Source: Nocardia vermiculata NBRC 100427 (lineage in GTDB: Bacteria; Actinomycetota; Actinomycetes; Mycobacteriales; Mycobacteriaceae). Taken from it: DNA of 64,000 nucleotides. Each line of letters opens with the position of its first letter. Positions within the stretch are counted from its first letter, which is position 1. This document shows positions 17,024 to 25,806 of the stretch, in pieces. Under the pieces are notes generated by a model. It saw nothing but the letters and a program-made list of their open reading frames with translations. It ran no database searches and was not told the DNA's origin. The position numbers were made by a program, and so were the translations under genes. The stretch lies in assembly GCF_001613265.1 (NCBI RefSeq), contig NZ_BDCA01000008.1:1-64000 (forward strand), given 5' to 3'.

Positions 17024-18016
17024 GTGACGCAGTGGAAGGCGGCGTTGACCGATGCCGCGTACGCGGCGGGCTGGCGGCTGGTACGCGCTCTACCCGAAGC
17101 GACCGCGCGTCGCTGGTTCGACGCCGGGGGCGGCTGGGCGGCGCGGCGTGCCAATCGTGCGGTGCGCAGCGGCGGTGAGCCGGATCAACTGCGCCGCAAT
17201 CTGGCCCGGGTGCTCGCGGTGGATCCACACGAGGTTCCGGACGAGTTGATCGTGGCCTCGATGCGTTCCTATGCCCGTTATTGGCGTGAGGCGTTCCGGC
17301 TGCCGACCCTCGACCACACGGCGTTGGCGGATTCACCGCTGATGCCCCCACCCGCGGGCCTGGAACATTTGGACGCGGCACTGGCCCGGGGGCGAGGCGC
17401 GATCTTCGTGCTGCCACATTCGGGCAATTGGGATATGGCCGGAATGTGGCTGGTGCAGCATTACGGCAGCTTCGCCACGGTCGCCGAACGGCTGCAGCCG
17501 GAGTCGCTGTTCGAACGCTTCGTGGCCTACCGGGAGAGTCTGGGGTTCGAGGTGTTTCCGCTCAGCGGCGGCGAGCAGCCTCCGTTCGGGCAGTTGGCGC
17601 AGCGGTTGCGGGACAACAAGGTGGTGTGTCTGATGGGGGAGCGTGACCTGACCGGTAAGGGGGTGCCGGTCGACTTCTTCGGCGAGCGCACCTGGATGCC
17701 TGCCGGTGCCGCGAAGCTGGCCGTCGACACCGGCGCGGCACTGCTGCCCGTACATGCCTGGTTCACCGTCGACGAACGAGGCCGGGAGGGCTGGGGTCTG
17801 AAAACCGGTGCACCGCTGGATGTCTCGCGCGGCGTGGCCGATGCGACACAGCAGCTCGCCGACTGCTTCGCGCGCAATATCGCCGAACATCCCGCGGATT
17901 GGCATATGCTGCAGCCGCTGTGGGAGGGCGACCTGTCCTCCCCGCGGCTCGATCGGATCGCCGCTGCTCAGGCGGCGCTCGCCCGGAGTGAGTCGGCGCG
18001 GGACACGACGTCATGA
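17024..18016 (+). CDS. patA: Phosphatidylinositol mannoside acyltransferase
   Basis: A 330-residue member of the LpxL/HtrB-like lysophospholipid acyltransferases. HSGNWD (HxxxxD) is the catalytic motif, near residue 137. In mycobacteria the orthologue (Rv2611c, PatA) acylates the 6-position of the mannose placed by PimA. The N-terminus TDAAYAAGWRLVRALPE is the membrane-associated segment. GTG 17024 is chosen for its GAGGG upstream; an ATG at 16997 would overlap pgsA. The stop overlaps the pimA ATG. Confidence 0.9.
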   Translation: MTQWKAALTDAAYAAGWRLVRALPEATARRWFDAGGGWAARRANRAVRSGGEPDQLRRNLARVLAVDPHEVPDELIVASMRSYARYWREAFRLPTLDHTALADSPLMPPPAGLEHLDAALARGRGAIFVLPHSGNWDMAGMWLVQHYGSFATVAERLQPESLFERFVAYRESLGFEVFPLSGGEQPPFGQLAQRLRDNKVVCLMGERDLTGKGVPVDFFGERTWMPAGAAKLAVDTGAALLPVHAWFTVDERGREGWGLKTGAPLDVSRGVADATQQLADCFARNIAEHPADWHMLQPLWEGDLSSPRLDRIAAAQAALARSESARDTTS

Positions 18017-19137
18017 GAATCGGCATGGTCTGCCCGTACTCGTTCGACGTACCGGGTGGCGTGCAGTCGCATGTCGTGGAGCTGGCCGAGGTGCTCATCG
18101 AGCGAGGGCACAAGGTCAGCGTGCTCGCGCCGGCCGGTGAGGACGTCGACCTACCGGATTTCGTCGTCTCGGCCGGTAAGGCGGTCGCGATTCCGTACAA
18201 CGGGTCGGTGGCCCGGCTGTCGTTCGGGCCCACCGCCTATACCCGGTTGCGCCGCTGGATCGCCGACAACGACTTCGATGTGCTGCACGTCCACGAGCCC
18301 AACGCACCGAGTATCTCGATGCTCGCGCTGAAGGTGGCCGAGGGGCCGATCGTGGCGACTTTTCACACCTCCACCACGCGGTCGCTGGTCCTGGCGACGT
18401 TCCAGGGGGTGCTGCGGCCGTATCACGAGAAGATCAGTGGGCGGATCGCGGTGTCGGAGTTGGCGCGGCGCTGGCAGGTGGAGGCCTTGGGCAGCGATGC
18501 GGTGGAGATCCCCAACGGCGTCGACGTTCCCGCGTTCGCCCACGCGCCCACCCTGCCCGGTTATCCGCGTACCGGTGGGACGGTGTTGTTCCTCGGCCGC
18601 TACGACGAACCCCGGAAGGGGATGGCCGTGCTGCTGGGTGCACTGCCGCAGCTGGTGGCCCACCATCCCGAGGTGCAGATCCTGATCGTCGGCCGCGGCG
18701 ACGAGGACCGGCTGCGCCGGGAGGCGGGCCGGCATGCGGACCGGCTGCATTTCCTCGGCCAGGTGTCGGACGAGGAGAAGGCCTCGGCCATGCGCAGCGC
18801 CGACGTGTACTGCGCACCGAACCTGGGTGGCGAGAGTTTCGGCATCGTGCTGGTGGAGGCGATGGCGGCCGGAACCGCCGTGGTGGCCAGTGAGTTGGAT
18901 GCCTTCCGGCGGGTATTGCGCGACGGGACCGCGGGCGTGCTGGTGCCGATCGGCGATTCCGCGGCGCTGGCCGCCGCGGTCGACGAACTGCTCACCGACC
19001 GTGCCCGGCGCGAGGATCTGGTTCGCACGGCCAACCAGGTTGTGGGCGAATATGATTGGCCGGTCGTGGCCGAACAGATTTTGCGGGTGTACGAGACGGT
19101 GACCGTCGGCGACATCCGGGTGAGGACCGCCGGATGA
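18013..19137 (+). CDS. pimA: Phosphatidyl-myo-inositol alpha-mannosyltransferase PimA
   Basis: A GT4-family GDP-mannose transferase of 374 residues acting at the cytoplasmic face of the membrane. The N-terminal Rossmann domain starts MRIGMVCPYSFDVPGGVQSH, with the GGVQ loop. The C-terminal domain has the E-x7-E motif ESFGIVLVE and the sugar-nucleotide segment after it. It adds the first mannose to phosphatidylinositol. Coupled by ATGA to the acyltransferase upstream and to the NUDIX gene downstream. Confidence 0.95.
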   Translation: MRIGMVCPYSFDVPGGVQSHVVELAEVLIERGHKVSVLAPAGEDVDLPDFVVSAGKAVAIPYNGSVARLSFGPTAYTRLRRWIADNDFDVLHVHEPNAPSISMLALKVAEGPIVATFHTSTTRSLVLATFQGVLRPYHEKISGRIAVSELARRWQVEALGSDAVEIPNGVDVPAFAHAPTLPGYPRTGGTVLFLGRYDEPRKGMAVLLGALPQLVAHHPEVQILIVGRGDEDRLRREAGRHADRLHFLGQVSDEEKASAMRSADVYCAPNLGGESFGIVLVEAMAAGTAVVASELDAFRRVLRDGTAGVLVPIGDSAALAAAVDELLTDRARREDLVRTANQVVGEYDWPVVAEQILRVYETVTVGDIRVRTAG

Positions 19138-20180
19138 TCACTTTCTCCGCGACGACCATTCTGGTCCTCGCGCTGATCGCGGCCATCGTCATCGCCCTGG
19201 GTGTGTGGGCGTACTCCACCGCGAACCGGCTCGATCGCCTGCACGTGCGCAGCGATCAGGCCCGTGACGCGCTCGAGGCGGCGCTGTCGCGGCGGGCGGT
19301 GGTGGCTCGCACGGTCGCGATCTCACTGGCCGGGCCGATCTCCGATACTGCTGCCGTGGACCAGGCGGGCCGGTTGACGGCACTGGCCGATCGGGCCGAG
19401 CGAGCGGACTGGAGCGACCGCGAAACGGTCGAGAATCAGCTGGCCGCCGCGCTGTCGGCGATCGACATCACCGCACTGCGGCCCCAGCTGGTGGCCGAGC
19501 TCGCCGATGCGGAGGCGCGGGTACTGATCGCGCGCCGCTTCCACAACGATGCGGTACGCGACACCCTGGCGCTGCGCACCCGGCGACCGGTGCGCATGTT
19601 GCACCTGGGTGGTACCGCACCGCTGCCCGGCTACTTCGAGATCGCGGAACGGGTGACCGCGGCGGCGACGACCGGGCTCGAGGTCGATACCGTCCGCACT
19701 TCGGCCCGGGTGGTCCTGCTCGACGAACAGGACCGGATCCTGCTGATGCGTGGCCACGACCCCCAGACCCCCGGCGCACCGTTCTGGTTCACCGTCGGTG
19801 GCGGGGTCGAGACAGGGGAGACGTTGCGGACCGCGGCCGTGCGGGAAGTCTGGGAGGAAACCGGACTCGCGCTCGATTCGACACTGCTGCGCGGTCCGAT
19901 CTGGCGGCGGGTGGCGGTGTTCCCGTTCAACGGCGAACTGATTCGTTCCGAGGAGCTGTTCTACGTCGCCCGGGTCCGAGCGTTCGACCCCGCGGCGGCC
20001 GATCCGACGGTCTGGGAACGCCGCTGCGTCACCGCCTACCGCTGGTGCCTCCCGCCGGATATCGCCGAACTCGATCGGATCGGCGAAACGGTGTACCCGT
20101 ACCATCTCGACACCCTGCTGGCCGAGGCGGTCACCGCTGCCGGTGCCGATGTCGATCCCGAGGTGCGATCGATCCGTTGA
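19134..20180 (+). CDS. Membrane-anchored NUDIX hydrolase
   Basis: A 348-residue protein with one N-terminal membrane helix (residues about 5-27), a helical linker (about 35-150) and a C-terminal NUDIX domain. The box reads GGVETGETLRTAAV then REVWEETGL, an exact G-x5-E-x7-REUxEExGU match, so the metal site is intact. The same gene follows pimA in mycobacteria (Rv2609c). The substrate is unknown. ATG 19134 overlaps the pimA stop. It converges on the second rubredoxin gene with a 12-base gap. Confidence 0.9.
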   Translation: MITFSATTILVLALIAAIVIALGVWAYSTANRLDRLHVRSDQARDALEAALSRRAVVARTVAISLAGPISDTAAVDQAGRLTALADRAERADWSDRETVENQLAAALSAIDITALRPQLVAELADAEARVLIARRFHNDAVRDTLALRTRRPVRMLHLGGTAPLPGYFEIAERVTAAATTGLEVDTVRTSARVVLLDEQDRILLMRGHDPQTPGAPFWFTVGGGVETGETLRTAAVREVWEETGLALDSTLLRGPIWRRVAVFPFNGELIRSEELFYVARVRAFDPAAADPTVWERRCVTAYRWCLPPDIAELDRIGETVYPYHLDTLLAEAVTAAGADVDPEVRSIR

Positions 20181-20192
20181 CCCGGATACGGC

Positions 20193-20375
20193 TCACGCCC
20201 GGTCGATCTCGACCATGTAGAAGTCGGCCTTGGCCGCGCCGCAGTCCGGGCAGGACCAGTCGTCGGGGATATCGTCCCACCGGGTGCCCGGGGCGATACC
20301 GTCCTCGGGCCAGCCCAGTGCCTCGTCGTATTCGAAACCGCACTGAATGCATTGGAACAGCTTGTAATCGCTCAT
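20193..20375 (-). CDS. rubA: Rubredoxin (second of the alkane hydroxylase operon)
   Basis: 60 residues, with iron ligands in [10 protein letters not shown] and CPDCGAAK (two CxxC pairs). The pattern [20 protein letters not shown] resembles the rubredoxin class that passes electrons to AlkB. It carries electrons from a rubredoxin reductase to the hydroxylase. The start ATG lies two bases from the stop of the upstream rubredoxin, so the operon order is alkB - rubredoxin - rubredoxin. The reductase gene is not adjacent. Confidence 0.92.
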   Translation of the reverse strand: MSDYKLFQCIQCGFEYDEALGWPEDGIAPGTRWDDIPDDWSCPDCGAAKADFYMVEIDRA

Positions 20376-20376
20376 G

Positions 20377-20550
20377 TCAGCGTCCTTCCGGGACGAGTTC
20401 GAAGTCGAGCTTCTCGCGCACACCGCAGTCGGGACAGCACCAGTCGTCGGGAACTTCCGCCCAGGCCGTGCCGGCCGGAAAGCCTTCGCGCGGTGCGCCC
20501 GTCGTTTCGTCGTAGACGAAATCGCAGACGGGACAGGTGTATCGAGACAT
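20377..20550 (-). CDS. rubA: Rubredoxin (first of the alkane hydroxylase operon)
   Basis: 57 residues with iron ligands [10 protein letters not shown] and [10 protein letters not shown]. Compared with the downstream rubredoxin it has [11 protein letters not shown] in place of the [11 protein letters not shown] block. Alkane operons of Rhodococcus and relatives often carry two rubredoxin types, of which one is the efficient AlkB partner. The ATG overlaps the alkB stop as TGATG, showing translational coupling. Confidence 0.92.
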   Translation of the reverse strand: MSRYTCPVCDFVYDETTGAPREGFPAGTAWAEVPDDWCCPDCGVREKLDFELVPEGR

Positions 20551-21767
20551 CAGTGCGCTCCGTATCGGGCGAGAATCCGGCTGCGCCGGGCCGGCTGGAT
20601 ATTGACGCGGGTGATATCGCCGGCATAGTGCGCCAGCACCCGGTGATCCATCACCCGCCGCCACAGCGGCGGGCAGTAGGCCACGGTGATCATGCTGGCG
20701 TACCCGCTGGGCAGGTTCGGCGCGCCGTCCATGCTGCGCAGGATCTGGTAGCGCCGGGTGGGGTTGGCGTGATGGTCGCTGTGGCGCTGCAGGTGGTACA
20801 GGAAGATATTGGTGACGATGTGGTCGGAGTTCCAGCTGTGCTCCGGGGTGCAGCGTTCGTAGCGGCCGGATTCGGTGCGCCGCCGCAGCAGGCCGTAATG
20901 CTCGAGATAGTTCACCGTCTCGAGCAGGGAGAACCCGTAGACCGCCTGTAGCACCAGGAACGGCAGCACGACCGGTCCGAACACCGCCACCAGAACACCC
21001 CACAGCACCACCGACATCAGCCAGGCGTTGAGCACGTCGTTGTGAATCGACCACGGCCGCTTACCCATTCGTTGCAGCCGAGTCTTCTCCAGTGACCACG
21101 ACGAACGCAGGCCGCCCCATACACTGCGGGGCAGGAAGGTCCAGAAGGATTCACCGAACCGGGCGCTGGCGGGGTCGGCGGGGGTGGCGACGCGGACGTG
21201 GTGGCCGCGATTGTGCTCGATGTAGAAATGGCCGTAGCAGGTTTGGGCGAGGGTGATCTTCGACAGCCACCGCTCCAGGTGCTGCTTCTTGTGACCGAGT
21301 TCGTGGGCGGTGTTGATGCCGACACCACCCATGACACCGATGCTGAGCGCCAGCCCGATCTTCGACGCCAGTCCGAGCCCGCCGTCCATGCCCAGCCACG
21401 ACAGGTCCGAGGCGCTCCACAGGTAGCACGCGAAGACCAGGCTGATCAGCTGGAACGGGATGTAGGCGTAGACGCAGTAGCGGTAGTAGCGGTCGGCCTC
21501 CAGCTGCGCCATCACCTCCTCCGGTGGATTCTGGCCGTCCGGGCCGAAGAAGCGATCCATGATCGGTAGCAGGACGTAGACCAGCAGGGGACCGATCCAC
21601 CACCAGACGGGGGCGACGGGGTCCCACCCGAGCTGATGGAACGCCCACACCGCGACCGCGGCGATCAGCACTGCAGTGGGCGCAACCAGGCCGAACAGCC
21701 AGAAATAGCGTTTGCGGTCGCGCCACTGCGGCGTCGCTGCCGGCTCGCCGATTCGAGACGTGGTCAC
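20550..21767 (-). CDS. alkB: Alkane 1-monooxygenase
   Basis: The integral-membrane, non-haem di-iron hydroxylase that converts medium-chain n-alkanes to 1-alkanols. 405 residues with about six membrane helices. The histidine boxes are complete: HELGHKK (155-161), HNRGHH (185-190) and LQRHSDHH (ending 333), plus the AlkB-specific NYLEHYG. A TetR regulator is divergent, and a palindrome-like site lies in the shared promoter region with TTGACA (minus strand, 21888-21893) as a possible -35. Confidence 0.97.
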   Translation of the reverse strand: MTTSRIGEPAATPQWRDRKRYFWLFGLVAPTAVLIAAVAVWAFHQLGWDPVAPVWWWIGPLLVYVLLPIMDRFFGPDGQNPPEEVMAQLEADRYYRYCVYAYIPFQLISLVFACYLWSASDLSWLGMDGGLGLASKIGLALSIGVMGGVGINTAHELGHKKQHLERWLSKITLAQTCYGHFYIEHNRGHHVRVATPADPASARFGESFWTFLPRSVWGGLRSSWSLEKTRLQRMGKRPWSIHNDVLNAWLMSVVLWGVLVAVFGPVVLPFLVLQAVYGFSLLETVNYLEHYGLLRRRTESGRYERCTPEHSWNSDHIVTNIFLYHLQRHSDHHANPTRRYQILRSMDGAPNLPSGYASMITVAYCPPLWRRVMDHRVLAHYAGDITRVNIQPARRSRILARYGAH

Positions 21768-21857
21768 GGAGTTCTCCTCACTTGCGGCGAGCGGGTGCCC
21801 TGCCCGGGAGTCGCTGGGCGGGCCCTCACCTGCGAGTATTTACAGTTTGTAGGAAAG

Positions 21858-21874
21858 TGTCTCAATTGAAGACA
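21858..21874. promoter_or_regulatory. Candidate operator between alkB and its TetR regulator
   Basis: TGTCTCAATTGAAGACA has inverted TGTCT/AGACA arms around CAATTG. It lies in the 164-base gap between the divergent alkB and tetR genes, in the AT-rich part. TetR-type repressors of alkane operons bind such imperfect inverted repeats. Inferred, not proven. Confidence 0.5.
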
Positions 21875-21931
21875 GATGTCAGCGGATTGTCAATACCCGA
21901 ACACTCTCGGCGACGATGTAGCATCGGCGTC

Positions 21932-22546
21932 ATGGCTTCCGCGCCGAACTTCCACTCCGATATGCGCCGTCTGCTGCGCGAGCGCATCATCGGCGCCGCG
22001 CGCGAACTGGTGTGCACCGAAGGCTGGGGCGCGGTGAACATGTCCCGGGTCGCCAAGATGGTTGGTGTCAGCCGGCCGGTGCTCTACAAGGAGGTCGGCA
22101 CCAAATCGGACCTGGCCGATCTGGTGATCGCCCACGAGGTGGACCTCTTTCTCGCCGGTATTGCCGAACAATTGTCCGTCCATCCCGGGGATCTGCTCGC
22201 GGGCCTGGATGCCGCGGTGGACTTCACCCTGCGCGCCGCGGCGGACAATGTGCTGCTGAAGGCCGTGCTGTCCGGGCGTTCGGCGCCCGACACCGCGCTG
22301 CTGCCCGCGTTGACGACCGAACCGGAACCGGTGCTCGGACGAGCGATCGTGGCGGTGACGGCGGCCGTGCGGGCGAGTTACGGCCTCCCGGCGGTATCCG
22401 ACGAGGAGTTGAAGGCGGCACTGGAATCCGTTGTGCGCCTTGCTCTGAGTCATCTTTTCCAGCCCACCGGACCCACCGAACGGGCGCGGGAGCAGATTCG
22501 TGTGGTCACCTCCGGGCTGTTCACATCGCTGCCGATACCCGGTTGA
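21932..22546 (+). CDS. TetR-family regulator, probably of the alkane operon
   Basis: 204 residues. The N-terminal HTH reads MSRVAKMVGVSRPVLYKEVGTK (about 37-58), and the C-terminal part is an all-helical ligand domain. Divergent TetR regulators next to alkB (AlkU/AlkX type) repress the operon and respond to fatty-acid-like products in related genera. ATG 21932 is the first start that keeps only the regulator; upstream in-frame codons run through the promoter region. Confidence 0.85.
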   Translation: MASAPNFHSDMRRLLRERIIGAARELVCTEGWGAVNMSRVAKMVGVSRPVLYKEVGTKSDLADLVIAHEVDLFLAGIAEQLSVHPGDLLAGLDAAVDFTLRAAADNVLLKAVLSGRSAPDTALLPALTTEPEPVLGRAIVAVTAAVRASYGLPAVSDEELKAALESVVRLALSHLFQPTGPTERAREQIRVVTSGLFTSLPIPG

Positions 22547-22735
22547 TCCCGCAGTTCTCGGCACACGGCCGCCGGTACTGTGCTGCCCGGTGCACGACCG
22601 CGTGTCACCGGTTGCGGCACGGTCGCAACTGCGCCGTCCTCCTCGCGCTGTGCCGTAGCTCACGATCGGTTAGGGTCGGAAACGGTTTGCCGCCTTCCGA
22701 ATCCGGCGAACCGGTGTGTGGAGGTGAGGTACCGA

Positions 22736-22834
22736 ATGCATATGTCCTATCTGCTGTACGACTTCCTGCTGCCGTATATGGGTGAGCAGGCCGCGACGTA
22801 CTGGGCGCAGCTGTTCGTCGTCGACCCGATCTGA
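22736..22834 (+). CDS. 32-residue small protein with strong ribosome binding site
   Basis: MHMSYLLYDFLLPYMGEQ begins a 32-residue hydrophobic-aromatic peptide. GGAGGTGAGG sits just upstream of ATG 22736, close to the ideal anti-SD match, and a 12-bp stem terminator begins 12 bases after the stop. That combination marks an independent expressed unit. There is one possible amphipathic or membrane-associated helix. I do not recognise a family. Confidence 0.55.
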   Translation: MHMSYLLYDFLLPYMGEQAATYWAQLFVVDPI

Positions 22835-22845
22835 GCGTCCGGGCC

Positions 22846-22875
22846 GGGGTGCCGGTCGGTTCGGACCGGTACCCC
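22846..22875 (+). terminator. Hairpin terminator of the small-protein gene
   Basis: A 12-bp stem with one G-U pair (22846-22857 with 22864-22875) and a 6-base loop, directly after the 32-codon gene and upstream of the pdxS promoter. Confidence 0.6.
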
Positions 22876-22957
22876 GTAACGGCGGTGTTGCGGCGCCACC
22901 TCCGGTGCGTGCAGGATCGTGTCGCCGCTCACCAGTCCAGTGGTCCCGGACTGGCTA

Positions 22958-22986
22958 TCAAGTGCCCTGATCGGGGCGCCTAGAAT
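22958..22986 (+). promoter_or_regulatory. Probable pdxS promoter
   Basis: A clear -10 TAGAAT at 22981-22986 is preceded at 17 bases by a weak -35, TCAAGT (22958-22963). It predicts a leader of about 55 bases before GTG 23049. Confidence 0.5.
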
Positions 22987-23048
22987 CGAGGGTGTTCGCA
23001 TCGCTGTGATGCTGCTCGTACCGATCCCCGATTATCAGGAGTTTGCCC

Positions 23049-23951
23049 GTGACAACGCCCGACACCACCTCGACGACCGGTACCGCACGTGTGAAGCGCG
23101 GGATGGCCGAGATGCTCAAGGGCGGGGTGATCATGGATGTCGTCACCGCCGATCAGGCCAAGATCGCCGAAGATGCGGGTGCGGTCGCGGTGATGGCTCT
23201 CGAGCGTGTCCCCGCCGATATCCGCGCCCAGGGCGGCGTGGCACGCATGAGCGATCCGGACCTGATCGACGGCATCGTGAACGCCGTCTCCATTCCGGTC
23301 ATGGCCAAGGCGCGTATCGGTCACTTCGTGGAGGCGCAGATTCTGCAGAGCCTCGGCGTCGACTACATCGACGAGTCCGAGGTGCTGACCCCCGCCGACT
23401 ACGCCAATCACATCGATAAATGGCAGTTCACCGTGCCGTTCGTCTGCGGCGCCACCAACCTGGGTGAGGCGCTGCGCCGCATCACCGAGGGTGCGGCCAT
23501 GATCCGCTCCAAGGGTGAGGCAGGCACCGGTGACGTCTCCAACGCCACCACCCATATGCGCAAGATCCGCGGCGAGATCCGTGCCCTGCAGGCGCTGCCC
23601 GCCGATGAGCTGTTCGTCGCGGCCAAGGAGCTGCAGGCGCCCTACGAGCTGGTTCGCGAGATCGCCGAAACCGGCAAGCTGCCGGTGGTGCTTTTCACCG
23701 CCGGTGGTATCGCCACCCCCGCCGACGCCGCCATGATGATGCAGCTCGGTGCCGAGGGTGTCTTCGTCGGCTCCGGCATCTTCAAGTCCGGCAACCCGGC
23801 CGAGCGTGCCGCCGCGATCGTGAAGGCCACCACCTTCCACGACGACCCGGACGTGCTGGCGAAGGTGTCGCGTGGTCTCGGTGAGGCCATGGTCGGCATC
23901 AATGTCGAGGAACTGCCGGAGCCGCACCGCCTCGCCGAACGCGGCTGGTGA
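23049..23951 (+). CDS. pdxS: Pyridoxal 5'-phosphate synthase, synthase subunit
   Basis: 300 residues, full length for PdxS (SNZ family). It builds PLP from ribose 5-phosphate, glyceraldehyde 3-phosphate and ammonia delivered by PdxT. The TIM-barrel lysines ([26 protein letters not shown]) and the phosphate-binding GEAGTGDV and FTAGGIATP...GVFVGSGIF segments are intact. GTG 23049 is chosen over TTG 23043 because AGGAG at 23036-23040 is correctly spaced only for the former. PdxT is encoded 6 kb downstream, separated by accessory genes. Confidence 0.97.
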   Translation: MTTPDTTSTTGTARVKRGMAEMLKGGVIMDVVTADQAKIAEDAGAVAVMALERVPADIRAQGGVARMSDPDLIDGIVNAVSIPVMAKARIGHFVEAQILQSLGVDYIDESEVLTPADYANHIDKWQFTVPFVCGATNLGEALRRITEGAAMIRSKGEAGTGDVSNATTHMRKIRGEIRALQALPADELFVAAKELQAPYELVREIAETGKLPVVLFTAGGIATPADAAMMMQLGAEGVFVGSGIFKSGNPAERAAAIVKATTFHDDPDVLAKVSRGLGEAMVGINVEELPEPHRLAERGW

Positions 23952-23988
23952 TCTGCACGCGGCAATCGCGCACGAACTGAATACCTGT

Positions 23989-24021
23989 GGCCGGGCCGCC
24001 CGATCGTCGGGCGGCCCGGCC
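23989..24021. terminator. Bidirectional terminator between pdxS and the VOC gene
   Basis: A perfect 15-bp GC stem (23989-24003 with 24007-24021) and a 3-base loop, placed between two convergent genes and usable from both sides. Confidence 0.7.
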
Positions 24022-24051
24022 GTCGTATGCCACCGGTGAGGGGCCGGTGCG

Positions 24052-24474
24052 TCAGCTGTGCGCGGCCGGTGCCCCGCGCCGTGCGACCTTCTCGACGGCC
24101 GCCGCGGTAACCGGGGTGAAGAAATTGACGAGGTTGCCGTCCGGGTCGCGGACCAGCAGCGATCGGTTACCCCACGGCATCGTGGTCGGCGCGGCGACCA
24201 CGTCGGTATCGGTACCCGAGACGTCGCGATACAGCCGGTCGACGTCCTCGACGAGGAATTCGATGATCACGCTGTGGTTGTCCGCCGGGCGGGCGGACCC
24301 GGGCGCGAACAGCGCAACCGTGTGCTCACTGCCGATGGCCAGTGTCGCGGTGGGGGTGTCGAGTTCGGCGAAATCGGGAGTCGCCCACTGTGCCGCAATG
24401 CCCGTCACCTGCTCGTAGAACGCGACCGAACGCGTGATGTCGCCGGTGATGATGCGGGTCGAGACGAAGTTCAT
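24052..24474 (-). CDS. VOC-superfamily (glyoxalase/bleomycin-resistance-like) protein
   Basis: 140 residues with the paired beta-alpha-beta-beta-beta modules of vicinal-oxygen-chelate proteins. The strand SVAFYEQVTGI comes first, and LLVRDPDGNLVNFFTPV at the C-terminal end carries the DPDGN turn. The reaction is unknown. The minus-strand ATG at 24474 is preceded by AAGGAGAAGCAG. It is divergent from a WYL regulator 91 bases away, which probably controls it. Confidence 0.85.
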   Translation of the reverse strand: MNFVSTRIITGDITRSVAFYEQVTGIAAQWATPDFAELDTPTATLAIGSEHTVALFAPGSARPADNHSVIIEFLVEDVDRLYRDVSGTDTDVVAAPTTMPWGNRSLLVRDPDGNLVNFFTPVTAAAVEKVARRGAPAAHS

Positions 24475-24565
24475 CTGCTTCTCCTTGCTGGTAGGAACGC
24501 TGTCCTTCGCAGCGTAGGAAAAATACCGGACAGAATCGGCCCGGTATTCGCGATAATGTCGGACC

Positions 24566-25567
24566 ATGTCGCGTCCCGCCGGTCGTGTCCTGGCCCTCCT
24601 GGAGTTGTTGCAGTCGGGCGGTCTCCGGACCGTGGCCGAACTCGCCGAACGGCTCGGCGTCGACGAGCGCACGGTGCGGCGCTACGTGGATCATCTGATC
24701 GATCTCGACATCCCCGTCGAATCGGTGCGCGGGCGGTACGGCGGATACCGGCTCGCCTCCGGCTATCGCCTGCCTCCGCTGATGTTCACCGACGACGAAG
24801 CGGTGGCCGTCGTACTAGGCCTGCTGGCAGGCTCCGGGCTGGGCCTGGCCCCGGCCGATGCGACGGCCGCCGAGACCGCTGCGGCGAAGATCCGCCGGGT
24901 ACTGCCCGCACGGGTCGCCGACCGCCTCGACGCCCTGGTGCACACACTGGATTTTCCTACCGCCGCAGGCGATTCCACCACACCGGACGCCGGGATCCTG
25001 CTCACCCTCGCCGATGCCGTGCGCTACCGGCGGCCCGTGGTCCTGCGGTACACCGACCGGCACGGCCGGCACAGTGAGCGCACCGTGCATCCGGAGGGAA
25101 TCGTCGCCCACGCGGGCCAGTGGTACGTCACCGGAAACGATCCCGGACGCGGCGAGGACCGGACCTTCCGGCTCGATCGCATCGCCGACGCCAGAACCGG
25201 GCCCGGCTCGTTCCCGGCCTCGACCACGCCGGTGTCGGCGGATCACATGGTCGCGAATTTCGCTGCCGCCGAGTACCGCTACCGGGTGACGGTGCGGGTA
25301 TTCGCTACCGTCGCGCGGATCCGCTCCCGGCTGCCGGCCACCGTCGCGATACTCGATGCCCCCGATGCGGTGGCGGATCCCGGGGTCGAGTGCTGGCGGC
25401 GGGTCGAGATACGGGCGGAGCAGCTCGACTGGCTGCCGCCGGTCCTGGCCGCCCTCGACCGCCCGTTCGTGGTCGACGGGCCGGAGGAATTGCGCGAGCA
25501 GGTGCTCGCCTTCGCCGACCGGCTCACCGCCTCCGCGGTCCGCCGTACTGCAAGGGCCGCCGAGTAG
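24566..25567 (+). CDS. HTH/WYL-domain transcriptional regulator (YafY/DeoR-like)
   Basis: 333 residues. The N-terminal winged helix spans about residues 3-60 (TVAELAERLGVDERTVRRYVDHL), followed by RYGGYRLASGYRLPPLMFTDDEA, which is diagnostic of the YafY group. The middle WYL domain (about 140-210) includes HAGQWYVTGNDPGRG, and a C-terminal WCX-like domain follows. Such proteins sense small ligands or nucleotides. The divergent VOC gene is the likely target. No strong ribosome binding site is seen, so a near-leaderless transcript is possible. Confidence 0.88.
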   Translation: MSRPAGRVLALLELLQSGGLRTVAELAERLGVDERTVRRYVDHLIDLDIPVESVRGRYGGYRLASGYRLPPLMFTDDEAVAVVLGLLAGSGLGLAPADATAAETAAAKIRRVLPARVADRLDALVHTLDFPTAAGDSTTPDAGILLTLADAVRYRRPVVLRYTDRHGRHSERTVHPEGIVAHAGQWYVTGNDPGRGEDRTFRLDRIADARTGPGSFPASTTPVSADHMVANFAAAEYRYRVTVRVFATVARIRSRLPATVAILDAPDAVADPGVECWRRVEIRAEQLDWLPPVLAALDRPFVVDGPEELREQVLAFADRLTASAVRRTARAAE

Positions 25568-25806
25568 GTACTGCCGCCGGTTCGAATTCACGAGCCCGGG
25601 CGCGCCGCTACCCGTTGTCGCTGCCTGCCCAGGTATCACCGATGGTTGTGCAGGAAGGGAGTAGCGGGCTCGGGTGTGTCCATCGAATGCGCGCCCCTGC
25701 CCGGGGTGATCCCTGGCTCGGTGCCGGAACAGCAGGGTAATACCCTGTTTCCGCAAGCCGTAGGGGAGTGAGGGCGGCGGAGTATGCATGGAAGGTGCAA
25801 CACCTG

